Below, in pieces: positions 54,909-63,838 of a stretch of 64,000 nt of DNA (the first letter of the stretch is position 1; every line of letters begins with the position of its first letter). The notes under the pieces were generated by a model. It made no database searches, had not been told where the DNA came from, and was given only the letters and a program-made list of their open reading frames with translations. The position numbers and the translations under genes are program-made. Origin of the DNA: VXMF01 sp965206775 (GTDB taxonomy: Bacteria; Acidobacteriota; Terriglobia; Bryobacterales; UBA6623); the NCBI GenBank assembly GCA_965206775.1, contig CBDBKU010000003.1:62001-126000 (forward strand), in the 5' to 3' direction.

Positions 54909-55125
54909 CGAGGCCTTCAATTGCCTGTCCTGCCAGGGCTACAATCTCAAGCACAATTTCGGGCTGTGGCGGCAATGCCGCGATGATGCCGGCACACGCC
55001 GCAACTTCTTCAATGATCTGCGGTGTCTGTCGCAGCGGTACTGGTTCCCGAACTGGACGAGTTTGCTCACCGAGATGCTGGCTGACCACGCCCCGCGGGC
55101 CGGCCCCGGGCTCACGCTCACATGA

Positions 55126-55431
55126 GATTGCGACCGAATTCCTCGGCGACCGCCGGACCCGCAGGGGGGCTCGCAGCAGAAGTCTGCCCCGAGGGTGCCG
55201 GAACTGCCGGTGAGGCGCTCGGAGCCGTCCACAGGTGTGCCACTCACTACTGCCGAGCCGCCACTGGTGCCCTCCCAACTTCTCTGCAACACCCCCGAAC
55301 GCCCGGCGAGACGCCAACAGCCCATCTGCATCTCAGGTTTTGAGAATCGCTGACGCGCAGGAAGTCTCGTTGCGCTGCCCCTCGAATCGCAGCTATGCTA
55401 GCAGTCGCATCTCTAATCGGTAAGGTTTCGG
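55126..55431. other. Intergenic stretch after the split transposase
   Basis: About 305 bp without a gene. It should contain the right end of the host transposase's element; no inverted repeat partner was found. Confidence 0.35.
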
Positions 55432-56274
55432 ATGGGGTATCTTTCAAGACACGGCTCGACGACGGCGATGCTGGCAATCGCTTCGGCCTTAGTCCCGTTT
55501 GGTGGTGATGCTGCGCCCGCATCGGATTCGCCGGGCGGTAATCCGCTAGGCCGAGACTCGGCCGCAATCCAAGCCGGGGACGAGCTATTCCACGAGCGCT
55601 GCGCGGTCTGCCACGGGCAGCGTGCGCAGGGCGCGATGGCCTCGAACCTGGTGAAAACCCGGAGCGTAAGGCGCGGATCGGAGAAGGCGCTCTTCCAACT
55701 GATACGGACCGGCATCCCTGGCACGGAGATGCCGCCACAACCTGACCTTCCCGAAGAGAGAATTTGGCAGGTCGTGTCGTATCTGCGGAACCTGGCGCTG
55801 CCCGGCCAGCAGCCGCCTTTGCCGGGAGATCTCGAGGCGGGTCGCGAGCTCTTCGGGAGCGCTGGTTGCGTGTCCTGCCATATCGTGAACGGTGCAGGCG
55901 GATTTCTCGGCCCGTCGCTGGACTCGATCGCAATCCAAAAATCCAGCGACCAGATTCGCAAGGACGTGCTGGAGCCCGACGCGGCCCTGGCTTACGGGTA
56001 CGAATCAGTGGCGGTCGAGACCTCGGATGGCCGTCGGGTCGAGGGCGTCCTGAAAAACGAGGACACTTTCCTGGTCCTGGTCCAGACGGCGGATGGCGAA
56101 GTCGAGACATTCCGACGCAGCGAACTGCGCTCGGTCGACAAGCCGACCCGGTCCCGGATGCCCGAGGACTACCAATCCCGGCTGTCATCCGAACAGATCA
56201 GAGACCTGCTCGCCTTCCTTGACCGCCAGCGGGATCCGTTCACTCCTGTCGTGCGCGGTTTCGGCGTGTACTGA
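55432..56274 (+). CDS. Di-heme cytochrome c with PVC-type heme-binding domain
   Basis: A 280-residue secreted protein with two c-type heme motifs, Cys57-Ala-Val-Cys-His61 and Cys146-Val-Ser-Cys-His150. The first lies in a small class I cytochrome domain (AGDELFHERCAVCHGQRAQG to MPPQPDLPEERIWQVVSYLR). The second belongs to a TIGR02603-like domain (LFGSAGCVSCHIVNGAGGFLGPSL, DGRRVEGVLKNED, SRMPEDYQSRLSSEQIRDLL), the same type as in the big protein at 60.5-63.5 kb. Its stop shares one base with the start of the PQQ dehydrogenase, so it is the likely electron acceptor of that enzyme. Confidence 0.92.
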   Translation: MGYLSRHGSTTAMLAIASALVPFGGDAAPASDSPGGNPLGRDSAAIQAGDELFHERCAVCHGQRAQGAMASNLVKTRSVRRGSEKALFQLIRTGIPGTEMPPQPDLPEERIWQVVSYLRNLALPGQQPPLPGDLEAGRELFGSAGCVSCHIVNGAGGFLGPSLDSIAIQKSSDQIRKDVLEPDAALAYGYESVAVETSDGRRVEGVLKNEDTFLVLVQTADGEVETFRRSELRSVDKPTRSRMPEDYQSRLSSEQIRDLLAFLDRQRDPFTPVVRGFGVY

Positions 56275-57878
56275 TGGCAAACTCCATGCATGCTGTCCAC
56301 GGCTTCCGGTGCGTCGCCACTACCGCGACGCTCGCATTGCTCGCCTGCGCAGGACCAGGCAAAGCACAGCCGATAGAGGAGCGCCACCGGAACCAGGCGA
56401 ACTGGCTCAGCTATGACCGCGACAACACGGGTCGGCGCTATTCGGCACTGGACCAGATCAATCGCGACAACGTTTCCCAGCTCATTCCCAAGTGGATGTT
56501 CCAGTACAGCCCGCAGCAACTGAGGAGCGAAGCGACCCCTCTGGTGCGGGACGGGGTGATGTACCTAACGGCAGGCGGCATGCGGGCGTTCGCTCTCGAT
56601 CCCGTCACCGGCCGGTCCATCTGGCGATTCGATTACCCCCACAGCCAGGAAGAGGGCCGCCAGAACCCCAACTGGAGCCGGGGGTTCGGAATCTCTGGAA
56701 ACCGACTCTACGTGGGAACGCCGGATTGCCACGTGATCGCTCTCGACACTCGGAACGGCGCAATGCTGTGGCGGTCGCCCGTTACAGCCGACCAGCCGTG
56801 CTTCGGCTCGACGGGTGCGCCAATAGTCGCCAAGAACCGCGTGCTCGTGGGCATTCGGGGCGGAGACACCGGTCGCATCAGGGGCTATCTTGATGCCTTC
56901 AACGCCGAGACCGGGGTGCGAGAGTGGCGCTTCTACACAGTTCCGGCCCCGGGCGAGCGCGGTTCGGAAACCTGGCCGGACAACGACTCGTGGAAGGCCG
57001 GGGGCGGGACTCCGTGGACCAGCGGCACGTACGATCCGGAACTCGACTTGCTCTTCTGGCCTACAGGGAACCCGGGCCCCAAGGACTTCGACGGCCTGAA
57101 TCGCGAGGGGGACAACCTCTACACGGCCACCTTGCTAGCCCTCCGCCCCGATGACGGTGAACTTGTCTGGCATTACCAGTACACGCCCCATGACGAGCAC
57201 GACTGGGATGCCAATCAGACGCCCGTTCTGGTGGACGCCGAGTGGGAGGGCCGGCAAAGGAAGCTCCTGGTACATCCGAACCGGAACGCCTTCCTCTACG
57301 TGCTCGACCGCCAGACGGGCAAGTTTCTGAGGGCGACTCCGTTCGCCAAGCAGACCTGGCTCGACCGATTCACGCCCGAGGGCCGTCCGATACCCAAGCC
57401 CGAAGCGGCGCCCAGCCCGGCTGGCGCGCTCGCCTGCCCCGATATTCACGGCGGCACCAACTGGCAGTCGCCCACATTCCATCCGGGAACGGGATTGTTC
57501 TACGTGATGTCCCGGGACGCGTGCGGCGTGTACTTCCGCACCGGACACAGCATCGATCACTTGGAGACAGGAGCCGAGAACTTCCTTCGTGCCATCGACC
57601 TCGGGACCGGGAAGCTCCGCTGGGAGATCCCGATGCTCGGCGTGGAGAGCCGAGAGGTTATGTTCGCCGGGGTCATGTCCACCGCCGGCGGGCTGGTGTT
57701 CTTCGGAAGCCGGGACGGCAACTTCATGGCGGCCGACGCGGCAACGGGTAAAGTCCTCTGGCACTTCAACACTGGCGGCACCATACGGGCTTCTCCAGTG
57801 ACCTACGAAGCGGACGGCCAGCAGTACGTCGCAATCACGACCAAGAGCGGGGTCTTTGCATTCGGGCTGTTCGAGTAG
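56274..57878 (+). CDS. PQQ-dependent alcohol/aldose dehydrogenase-like quinoprotein
   Basis: A 534-residue eight-bladed quinoprotein with an export signal (TTATLALLACAGPGKA). NWLSYDRDNTGRRYSALDQI is the N-terminal signature of the methanol/ethanol-dehydrogenase-like family. W-docking blades follow (GRSIWRFDYPHSQ, NGAMLWRSPVT, GELVWHYQYTPHDEHDWDAN), then GTNWQSPTFHPGTGLFYV and GKVLWHFNTGGTIRASPVTY. The HDEHDWD segment is in the place of the catalytic Asp and calcium site. It should oxidise an alcohol or sugar in the periplasm and pass electrons to the cytochrome encoded just before it. Substrate unknown. Confidence 0.93.
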   Translation: MANSMHAVHGFRCVATTATLALLACAGPGKAQPIEERHRNQANWLSYDRDNTGRRYSALDQINRDNVSQLIPKWMFQYSPQQLRSEATPLVRDGVMYLTAGGMRAFALDPVTGRSIWRFDYPHSQEEGRQNPNWSRGFGISGNRLYVGTPDCHVIALDTRNGAMLWRSPVTADQPCFGSTGAPIVAKNRVLVGIRGGDTGRIRGYLDAFNAETGVREWRFYTVPAPGERGSETWPDNDSWKAGGGTPWTSGTYDPELDLLFWPTGNPGPKDFDGLNREGDNLYTATLLALRPDDGELVWHYQYTPHDEHDWDANQTPVLVDAEWEGRQRKLLVHPNRNAFLYVLDRQTGKFLRATPFAKQTWLDRFTPEGRPIPKPEAAPSPAGALACPDIHGGTNWQSPTFHPGTGLFYVMSRDACGVYFRTGHSIDHLETGAENFLRAIDLGTGKLRWEIPMLGVESREVMFAGVMSTAGGLVFFGSRDGNFMAADAATGKVLWHFNTGGTIRASPVTYEADGQQYVAITTKSGVFAFGLFE

Positions 57879-58180
57879 CTAGGTGGATTTCCAGAAGCGC
57901 CCGGCCGGACGTCGGTAGCGGGCCTTCTTACCAACTGGTCGGGGGCGTCTGTCTGGTGCGAGCGAATCGCAACCGCATCGGGCCCCCTAGCGCTAGGTCC
58001 GGCCCATCGTGATTCGCAGGTTCCTCGCCGAGCCTTCACACCGGAAGTGCCGCCTCGCGTTGTAGCGTCGACCCACATTGCACGCATAGTCCGAATACTT
58101 TCTGGTGGAATCCGAAACCTGAGTGGTTTTTATTCCGTCCCAACGAATACAACATTCCTGTTTTATTCGGAATATTCATC
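57879..58180. other. Intergenic stretch with AT-rich leader
   Basis: About 300 bp. The last ~80 bp before 58181 are markedly AT-rich (TTTTATTCC, TTTATTCGGAATATTCATC), unlike the rest of the window, with a GAATATTC palindrome 10-20 bp before the next start. It probably holds that gene's promoter. Confidence 0.45.
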
Positions 58181-58945
58181 ATGTTCATTCGATCTGTTCG
58201 TCGAGTTCTGTTGTATGGTGCGATATTCGGCTTCGCCAACGGAGCGTGGCAATCGGGTACCGCGATCCTGAAGTCGATTGGCACGGCAGCGCCCCGCGAA
58301 TCGTCAGTGTTCCAGTCCGAGTCGCGGACCGAAACTTCAGGGCACGCTGCGAGGGGGGGTCGGACACGGCGCATCGCCAATGCTCTGCACGAGGGCCAAG
58401 GCGCAAATCTCGCGGCCTTCGAGGAGTTTCAGCGGAGCTCGAGCGAGTTCTGGATGCTCAAGTACGAAGCGGAGCTCGAAGCTGCCGCAGAGCGCATTGG
58501 ACGGGAGACGGAAGAGGCGCTCGACGTCGCGGCTAGAACGAATGCAGCGGCGCAACTCGATGCCGAACGCTCTGCCGAGACGCAGCTACGCACGCACTAC
58601 CACGAGGCGGCCCGCGTGGCTGCGAAGCAAGCCGAGGCTAGTGCAGCGTCGGCCGCGCGTATCTCAACGGAGCAGTCTGCGACGGATCTGCTCGCGGCGG
58701 AGCGGATCACTCGCAAGCAGCAGGCGGCGAACGAGGCTGCGGCCGGCCGCATCGCGATGCAGCAAGGGATCGCAGACCGCCGAGCAGCCGAAATCATCGT
58801 CCGGCAACAGACTGGATTGAATCGTCGAATGGGCGAACGGATCGCTCGCGAGCAATCCGAGTTGAATCGCGAATCGGTCAAGCACCGAGTCATGCAACGT
58901 GGGCACTCGCTACCAGTCGCAAAGCCGGGGATTGACAGGTTCTAA
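58181..58945 (+). CDS. Alanine/glutamate/arginine-rich coiled-coil protein of unknown function
   Basis: 254 residues. I do not recognise a family. The N-terminus (RSVRRVLLYGAIFGFANGAW) is a basic stretch plus one short hydrophobic segment, possibly a membrane anchor or signal. From about residue 75 to 230 the sequence is an almost continuous predicted coiled coil with a loose ~22-residue repeat of R-I-x-x-E/Q-Q-x-A/G type (ERIGRETEEALDVAARTNAA, AARISTEQSATDLLAAERIT, AGRIAMQQGIADRRAAEIIV, GERIAREQSELNRESV). The AT-rich leader suggests its own promoter. A decayed or shadow frame cannot be fully excluded, but the heptad pattern argues for a real protein. Confidence 0.6.
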   Translation: MFIRSVRRVLLYGAIFGFANGAWQSGTAILKSIGTAAPRESSVFQSESRTETSGHAARGGRTRRIANALHEGQGANLAAFEEFQRSSSEFWMLKYEAELEAAAERIGRETEEALDVAARTNAAAQLDAERSAETQLRTHYHEAARVAAKQAEASAASAARISTEQSATDLLAAERITRKQQAANEAAAGRIAMQQGIADRRAAEIIVRQQTGLNRRMGERIAREQSELNRESVKHRVMQRGHSLPVAKPGIDRF

Positions 58946-59010
58946 GGTCCCGCCGGTCGAATGACGTCCATACCAAGCCGGCTGCAACGAACTCAGCGAA
59001 TCGCGGTGCC

Positions 59011-60432
59011 TTACCTTGAAGATGGCGCCTTCCAATTGGGATGGGCAACATGCGCCCGTCCCATGATCTCTTCGATCTCCTTGACGACCTCCGGGTGGTT
59101 CCGGGCTACGTCGTACTTCTCGCTCGAATCGCGCATGACGTCGTAGAGTTCGAGCCGTCCGGTCAGCATCGGCTTGCGAACACCCTTCCACTTTCGCAAC
59201 CGGACGGCTTGGGACGACCCGCCTTCATAGAATTCCCAATACAGGTATTCCTGCGGTTCCTGCTCGTCGGGCCGGCCGAGCAAAATCGGCGCGAAACTGA
59301 CCGAGTCGGTGTTGGCCGGCGTCTCGACGCCTGCCAGGTCGGCGACGGTGGCCATGAGGTCGCCGAAATAGCCGATATGGCTCGAAACCCGTCCCGGCTG
59401 AATCGTTCCCGGCCACCACGCAAGGAACGGCACCCGGATGCCGCCATCGTAGAGATCCCGCTTGATGCCCCTCAGCTCGCCCGAAGGATGGAACTTGAGC
59501 AGGTCGTGATTGGACTCGTTGTGAGGTCCGTTGTCGGACGAGAACATCACCAGCGTGTTCTTTTCGATTCCCAGTTCGGCCAGCCTCTGGAGCAGTGCTC
59601 CGACATCCCGGTCCATCCGCGTAATCATGGCCGCCTGCCCCTTGTCGGGATTCGGCCAGTCCTCGCGATCGTAGACTCCGTACTCGGGCACCTCGGCCCC
59701 GTCACCTGTCGCGCGAGTACCCTCGTTGTTCGCGTGGGGAATCGTGAGTGCCAAGTAAAGAAAGAACGGAGAATCCTTCTGCTCCTCGACCCAAGTCATC
59801 GCCTCGCGCATGATCACGTCGTGCGAATAGTCGTTCCGCTCGGTCGCCCAGCCGCCGGCGAAGCCGCCGTAGACGCGTGAGACGCGTTCTACCTTGTTCC
59901 TGAGCGGAGCTTTCTCCAAACCACGCCAGAGGAATTCCGGGTAGTAGTTGTGGGCGTGGACCTGATTCAGGTAGCCGAAGAAAGAGTCGAATCCCTGCTT
60001 GAGAGGATGCCCCTCCAAGCCGACCTCGCCGAGCCCCCACTTGCCAAACAATCCGGTGGAGTAGCCCGCCGACTTGAGCACCTCTGCTACGGTCACGTCC
60101 TCGTCGCGGAGCGACTGGGCGGTCATGTCGGGTCCCGGGGCGTTACCCCGGACATGCGTGTGACCCATGTGCTGACCGGTCATCAGGACGCTGCGAGACG
60201 GCGCGCACACGGTCGCCCCAGCGTAGAACTGTGTGAACCGGACCCCTTCCGCTGCCATTCTGTCCAAGCCGGGAGTCTTGATGAGGTCCTGGCCGTACGA
60301 CCCCAAGTCTCCGTATCCCAAGTCATCGGCGAGGATGAAAACTACGTTCGGGCGATCCGTGTTCGTGGCCGCGAAGGCGGCTGTGGCCACCACCATCGAC
60401 GCAAGGGCGACGACGAGTTTGGTTCGGTGCAT
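59011..60432 (-). CDS. Sulfatase, secreted
   Basis: A full-length 473-residue arylsulfatase-type enzyme. The signal peptide (KLVVALASMVVATAAFAA) precedes RPNVVFILADDLGYGDLG. The formylglycine motif is intact, Cys76-Ala-Pro-Ser-Arg80, followed by SVLMTGQHMGHTHVRG. GLFGKWGLGEVGLEGHP, LVMFSSDNGPH and DLYDGGIRVPFLAWWPG complete the set. The Met at 60432 is chosen because GGAGG lies 5 bp upstream. It is 23 bp downstream of the PVC-type cytochrome gene on the same strand, so the two form an operon. Confidence 0.95.
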   Translation of the reverse strand: MHRTKLVVALASMVVATAAFAATNTDRPNVVFILADDLGYGDLGSYGQDLIKTPGLDRMAAEGVRFTQFYAGATVCAPSRSVLMTGQHMGHTHVRGNAPGPDMTAQSLRDEDVTVAEVLKSAGYSTGLFGKWGLGEVGLEGHPLKQGFDSFFGYLNQVHAHNYYPEFLWRGLEKAPLRNKVERVSRVYGGFAGGWATERNDYSHDVIMREAMTWVEEQKDSPFFLYLALTIPHANNEGTRATGDGAEVPEYGVYDREDWPNPDKGQAAMITRMDRDVGALLQRLAELGIEKNTLVMFSSDNGPHNESNHDLLKFHPSGELRGIKRDLYDGGIRVPFLAWWPGTIQPGRVSSHIGYFGDLMATVADLAGVETPANTDSVSFAPILLGRPDEQEPQEYLYWEFYEGGSSQAVRLRKWKGVRKPMLTGRLELYDVMRDSSEKYDVARNHPEVVKEIEEIMGRAHVAHPNWKAPSSR

Positions 60433-60455
60433 CAAAACCTCCAGGGAATTCGATT

Positions 60456-63400
60456 CTATCGCCCAGCGCGTCGCGGCCCCCACTCGGTCGCCTCGAGGAA
60501 CGCCAGCAGATCGGCCAACTCGTCCCGGCTCAGCTGGTCGGCGAGACCGGAAGGCATGACTGAGACCGTTCCCGGCCGGATCTCTTCGATGGAGGAACGG
60601 GCGAGCCGCACCTCGTTGTCAGCATCCAGCGCCAGCAGCAAGTGCGTCTCGGTCTCTTCGAGCCGGACGCCGCTGTAGCTCTCGTCGCTAGTCACCGCGA
60701 CGACGGGCTCGTAGCTTCGGACGAAGCTAGCGCTCGGATAGACGATCGCCTCGAGCAGGTCCCGCCGCTCTCGAATCTGACCGATTCTTGTTAGGTCCGG
60801 GCCGATCTTGCCTCCTTGATAGCCGATCGCATGACAGGCTATGCACGCGGTCTCGCTGCTGTTGAAAACGGCCTGGCCTCGAACGATGTCACCCAGAGGA
60901 AGCGTACCGAGCATTTCAGCGAGCTCGGCATTCTGATCCTCGAGTCCGGCCACCTCGCCGACCAGCAGCGAATCAACCTGATCTCGAACTTCCGGCGGGA
61001 ATCCGCGCACTGCCGCCGCGACGATGTCGGCCCGTAGGTTAGCGAGGCCACTGGCTCGCGCGAGACTGTTCGCAAAGAGGGATCCGATCTCGCCGTCGTT
61101 CGATTGCCCGAACGGCGCCACGAGTCGCGGCAGCTCCATCGGTCCGGCTGCGGGGAGCAACTGGGCTAGCGACAGCAGCTGGCTGCGGTCGAGGTGAACC
61201 TGCGAAAGCACCCTGGCGGCTGCTCCCCGTGCCTGGACCGCAGCGGACGGCAGCACTTGCTCGACTGCAAGCTCGTACAAGGCCGGCTCCAGCCCTTCGA
61301 CTGCCCCCGCCGCCGCGTCTAGCGCCCGAATTCGAATCGCTGCGTCAACCGATTCATTGCGCGCCAGGGCGACCAGCGCTTTGTCCAGTACCGGTAGCCC
61401 CTGTTCGGGTCTCGGCAGGCGCCGAGCTGAAAGGAGCGCAGCATCCCGAGTGTCGTCTCGCCCGAGCGCAGTCGCAATCGCTGATTCCCACCCTTCGGGC
61501 GGCTCGTCCAAGGAAACGGCCGCCATGGCAGCCAATGCGGCTGCTCGGGCGGTCACGGGCCCGCTTCCCCCCGCTGTGCGGGCTAGCAGGGCTTGAACCT
61601 CGGGATTTCCCGCGAATGTCTCAAGCTGCTGCGCCAGTCCCTCCCCGTCCCGGATCGGGCTCGCATTCAGGCGCCTTTGTAAGTAGCCGGCCAGACGGCC
61701 TCCCCATTCGGGATGCCGCGCAGCAATCCAATTGGAGGCCTGGGAGACCAGTGGTTCGGACGAATTCAGTAGTGGCATGACCGTAGCCGGATCAAGCGAA
61801 GGCGTTCGCATCTGATCGAGAGCGATCAACGCAGCCCTCCTTGTCCTGGCGGACTCCGCGGAGAGGCCTATTCGCGTCGAGCGGGGATCGGCAATCTCAA
61901 TCAGCGCGTAGACAAGCGAATGCGTCAATATCTCGTCCTCGGCACCTGCTGCCGCGTCGAGCAGCGAGTTCACCGCGGCAGGGTCACCGATCCGGCCCAA
62001 AGCTTCAGCCGCTACGCGCTTGACGGCGTCAGAGGGATCCTGCAGGAGACCGACCAACGCTCCGACAGACTGCGCGTCGCGATGTACTGCGACGGAATGC
62101 GAGGCTGCCTGACGCACGCTTGCGGATTCGTCCGCAAGCGCCACCCGCACGGCAACCCGCGCCTCTTCTGTATCGATTCTGGTCAGGGCCCACACGGCAT
62201 TTCGTCGAATATTGGCCGAGGAGTTCCTGCTCAATGCTTCGCCAAGCTTGGCAACCGACTGCTCCGTAGAGACCGCCGCCAGTGCCCGACGGCGCACTGC
62301 CGGACGGGAGTCGTCGAGCAGTTCGATCAGACTCGCCGGATTCGCCGAGACCCAGTCGAATTCCTTCCCCAATGGATCAGGCGGCGGAACCGAGCCTTTC
62401 CTGCGAATTCGATAGATGGCACCTAGAACATCGGGTTTCGTCAGTTGCGCAGTCGGGCAGCACAGCTTGTACCAAGCGCCAGTGTCAACGACCAGCAGGC
62501 TCCCGTCCGCATCCTCCATGACGTCGGTTGGATGGAAATCCCGGCTTTCCGAGACGAGAAAATCCGCATCCTCGGTCACGAAGGTCGCGCCGCTGGGCAT
62601 GAGCTTGTGCGACGTGACCTTGCGCAGGTTGAAGGAAGTCACGAACAGCCGCCCTCGAAATTCCTCGCCGAAGACTCTCGATTCGTAGCGCGCCAGCCCG
62701 ACCGGGGCTGCACCGCCCATGTGTGTCATGACGGAGAGGTAGCCACCTGTCATCGGGTGGCCGTCGGTCACGCCATGAACCTTGCCGTACACTCCCCCGT
62801 AGACGGCATGGACCATGCCGTCGCGCCGGCCAAGTTGAGGGTGGATCAGGAAGGTTGATGTAAGCAGCCTCTCGCCCTCGGGGGTGAAAGCTACCTCTAC
62901 CGGGTTGTCCATCCCACCAGTCAGGACCGGCTCGACCGGTCCGCCTCCGTCGCGCCGTCTGAAGACATGCGCAGCCCTCGTGACAAACGGCTCCCCGGCC
63001 GGCCGCTCGTAGGTCTGCTCAGCGAAGGCTCCCTTCGTCCAATAGATCCAACCGTCGAGGCCGAGATACGGGCCGTGCAGGTCATTGGCGCAGTTGGTGA
63101 GCGTCTTGGCGTCGAACCATTCCTCGCGCTGGTCGGCCACGCCATCCCCGTCGGTGTCGGTCAGCTTCCAGATGCTGGGCGGAGCTGCCACGTAGACCGA
63201 GCCGTCGTGCCAAAGGACACCTTCGGGGAACATCATCTTGTCGGCAAACACCGTCCGCTTGTCGTAGCGACCGTCACCATCGACATCCTCCAAGCGCAGG
63301 ATGCTGTGCGGGCGCTCAGCAAGTTGCTTCGTGACCTCGTCATTCGACCCGGACGATTCGGCTACATACAGGTAGCCCTGATCATCCGACGAAAGGATCA

Positions 63401-63548
63401 TCGGCCGCTCGACAAGCGGTGGACCTGCAACAACCTCGATTTCGAATCCATCAGCGACCCAAATCCCTTCAGTGCCATCGGTGCCGAGCGACCCGCAGGC
63501 AAACAAGAATGCGCACAGACAGAACAGTGAAGCGATGGGGCGGGTCAT
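60456..63548 (-). CDS. PVC-type cytochrome: glucose/sorbosone-type propeller, HEAT repeats and heme c
   Basis: A 1030-residue lipoprotein-like protein (leader ends LFACGS). Residues ~25-390 form a six-bladed propeller of the membrane-bound-dehydrogenase type (GYLYVAESSGSND, MMFPEGVLWHDGSVYVAAPP, DLHGPYLGLDGWIYWTKGAF, FHPTDVMEDADGSLLVVDTG). A long HEAT-repeat region (~400-850) follows, with units such as VGALVGLLQDPSDAVKRVAA. The C-terminus is a TIGR02603-type heme domain with Cys902-Ile-Ala-Cys-His906 and a possible distal Met in SVMPSGLADQLS. Such proteins are typical of Planctomycetota, Verrucomicrobiota and Acidobacteriota and probably couple periplasmic oxidation to electron transfer. GAGG upstream supports the Met at 63548. 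Confidence 0.93.
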   Translation of the reverse strand: MTRPIASLFCLCAFLFACGSLGTDGTEGIWVADGFEIEVVAGPPLVERPMILSSDDQGYLYVAESSGSNDEVTKQLAERPHSILRLEDVDGDGRYDKRTVFADKMMFPEGVLWHDGSVYVAAPPSIWKLTDTDGDGVADQREEWFDAKTLTNCANDLHGPYLGLDGWIYWTKGAFAEQTYERPAGEPFVTRAAHVFRRRDGGGPVEPVLTGGMDNPVEVAFTPEGERLLTSTFLIHPQLGRRDGMVHAVYGGVYGKVHGVTDGHPMTGGYLSVMTHMGGAAPVGLARYESRVFGEEFRGRLFVTSFNLRKVTSHKLMPSGATFVTEDADFLVSESRDFHPTDVMEDADGSLLVVDTGAWYKLCCPTAQLTKPDVLGAIYRIRRKGSVPPPDPLGKEFDWVSANPASLIELLDDSRPAVRRRALAAVSTEQSVAKLGEALSRNSSANIRRNAVWALTRIDTEEARVAVRVALADESASVRQAASHSVAVHRDAQSVGALVGLLQDPSDAVKRVAAEALGRIGDPAAVNSLLDAAAGAEDEILTHSLVYALIEIADPRSTRIGLSAESARTRRAALIALDQMRTPSLDPATVMPLLNSSEPLVSQASNWIAARHPEWGGRLAGYLQRRLNASPIRDGEGLAQQLETFAGNPEVQALLARTAGGSGPVTARAAALAAMAAVSLDEPPEGWESAIATALGRDDTRDAALLSARRLPRPEQGLPVLDKALVALARNESVDAAIRIRALDAAAGAVEGLEPALYELAVEQVLPSAAVQARGAAARVLSQVHLDRSQLLSLAQLLPAAGPMELPRLVAPFGQSNDGEIGSLFANSLARASGLANLRADIVAAAVRGFPPEVRDQVDSLLVGEVAGLEDQNAELAEMLGTLPLGDIVRGQAVFNSSETACIACHAIGYQGGKIGPDLTRIGQIRERRDLLEAIVYPSASFVRSYEPVVAVTSDESYSGVRLEETETHLLLALDADNEVRLARSSIEEIRPGTVSVMPSGLADQLSRDELADLLAFLEATEWGPRRAGR

Positions 63549-63838
63549 GGCAATACCTCGAAACAGGCGGCACGGGCAGCCAATTGGACGAGCCAAGGCC
63601 GCAATGCACCGGCGTCTAATCGTATCGCCATCCCACGCGCGGAATCAGCCCGTTGTTTCCCGGACCTCCAGACTGCGGGCAGAATTCTGGCATGCAGAAT
63701 CAACCTGAACCCGGATACGAAAAAAAGACGAATATAAATTAAATATCGTATTGACATCGAATCTCCTATTAGCGAAACTCAGGTAAAGGATCGTACCATC
63801 CCATGCGGGCGGGGCAGAGATCCGGTCGGAAACAACCC
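63549..63838. promoter_or_regulatory. AT-rich divergent promoter region candidate
   Basis: About 290 bp between the PVC-type cytochrome gene (minus) and a gene start at the window's right edge (plus). Bases 63719-63775 are strongly AT-rich (AAAAAAAGACGAATATAAAT, TTGACA) in a GC-rich setting and probably hold divergent promoters; exact boxes cannot be fixed. Confidence 0.4.

Larger units (their letters stand above)
49897..55125 (+). pseudogene. DDE transposase (ISNCY-like) split by the RIT element
   Basis: Two pieces of one transposase. Piece 1 (49897-50939, GTG start) has LALDG-type motif LLVALDGIQIHC, SDSIRCPQCSTRHVGAHKTE, FLGDDLYCCQSLC and ends at RARWKIE. Piece 2 (54909-55125) resumes in the same frame with NEAFNCLSCQGYNLKHNFG. 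Joining 50939 to 54909 restores ATC-GAG-AAC-GAG and a 419-codon gene. After KHNFG the expected leucine-rich helix is missing and the text jumps to a CRDDAGTRRNFF segment, so the gene seems to have a further ~35-residue deletion. It is inactive. Confidence 0.88.
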
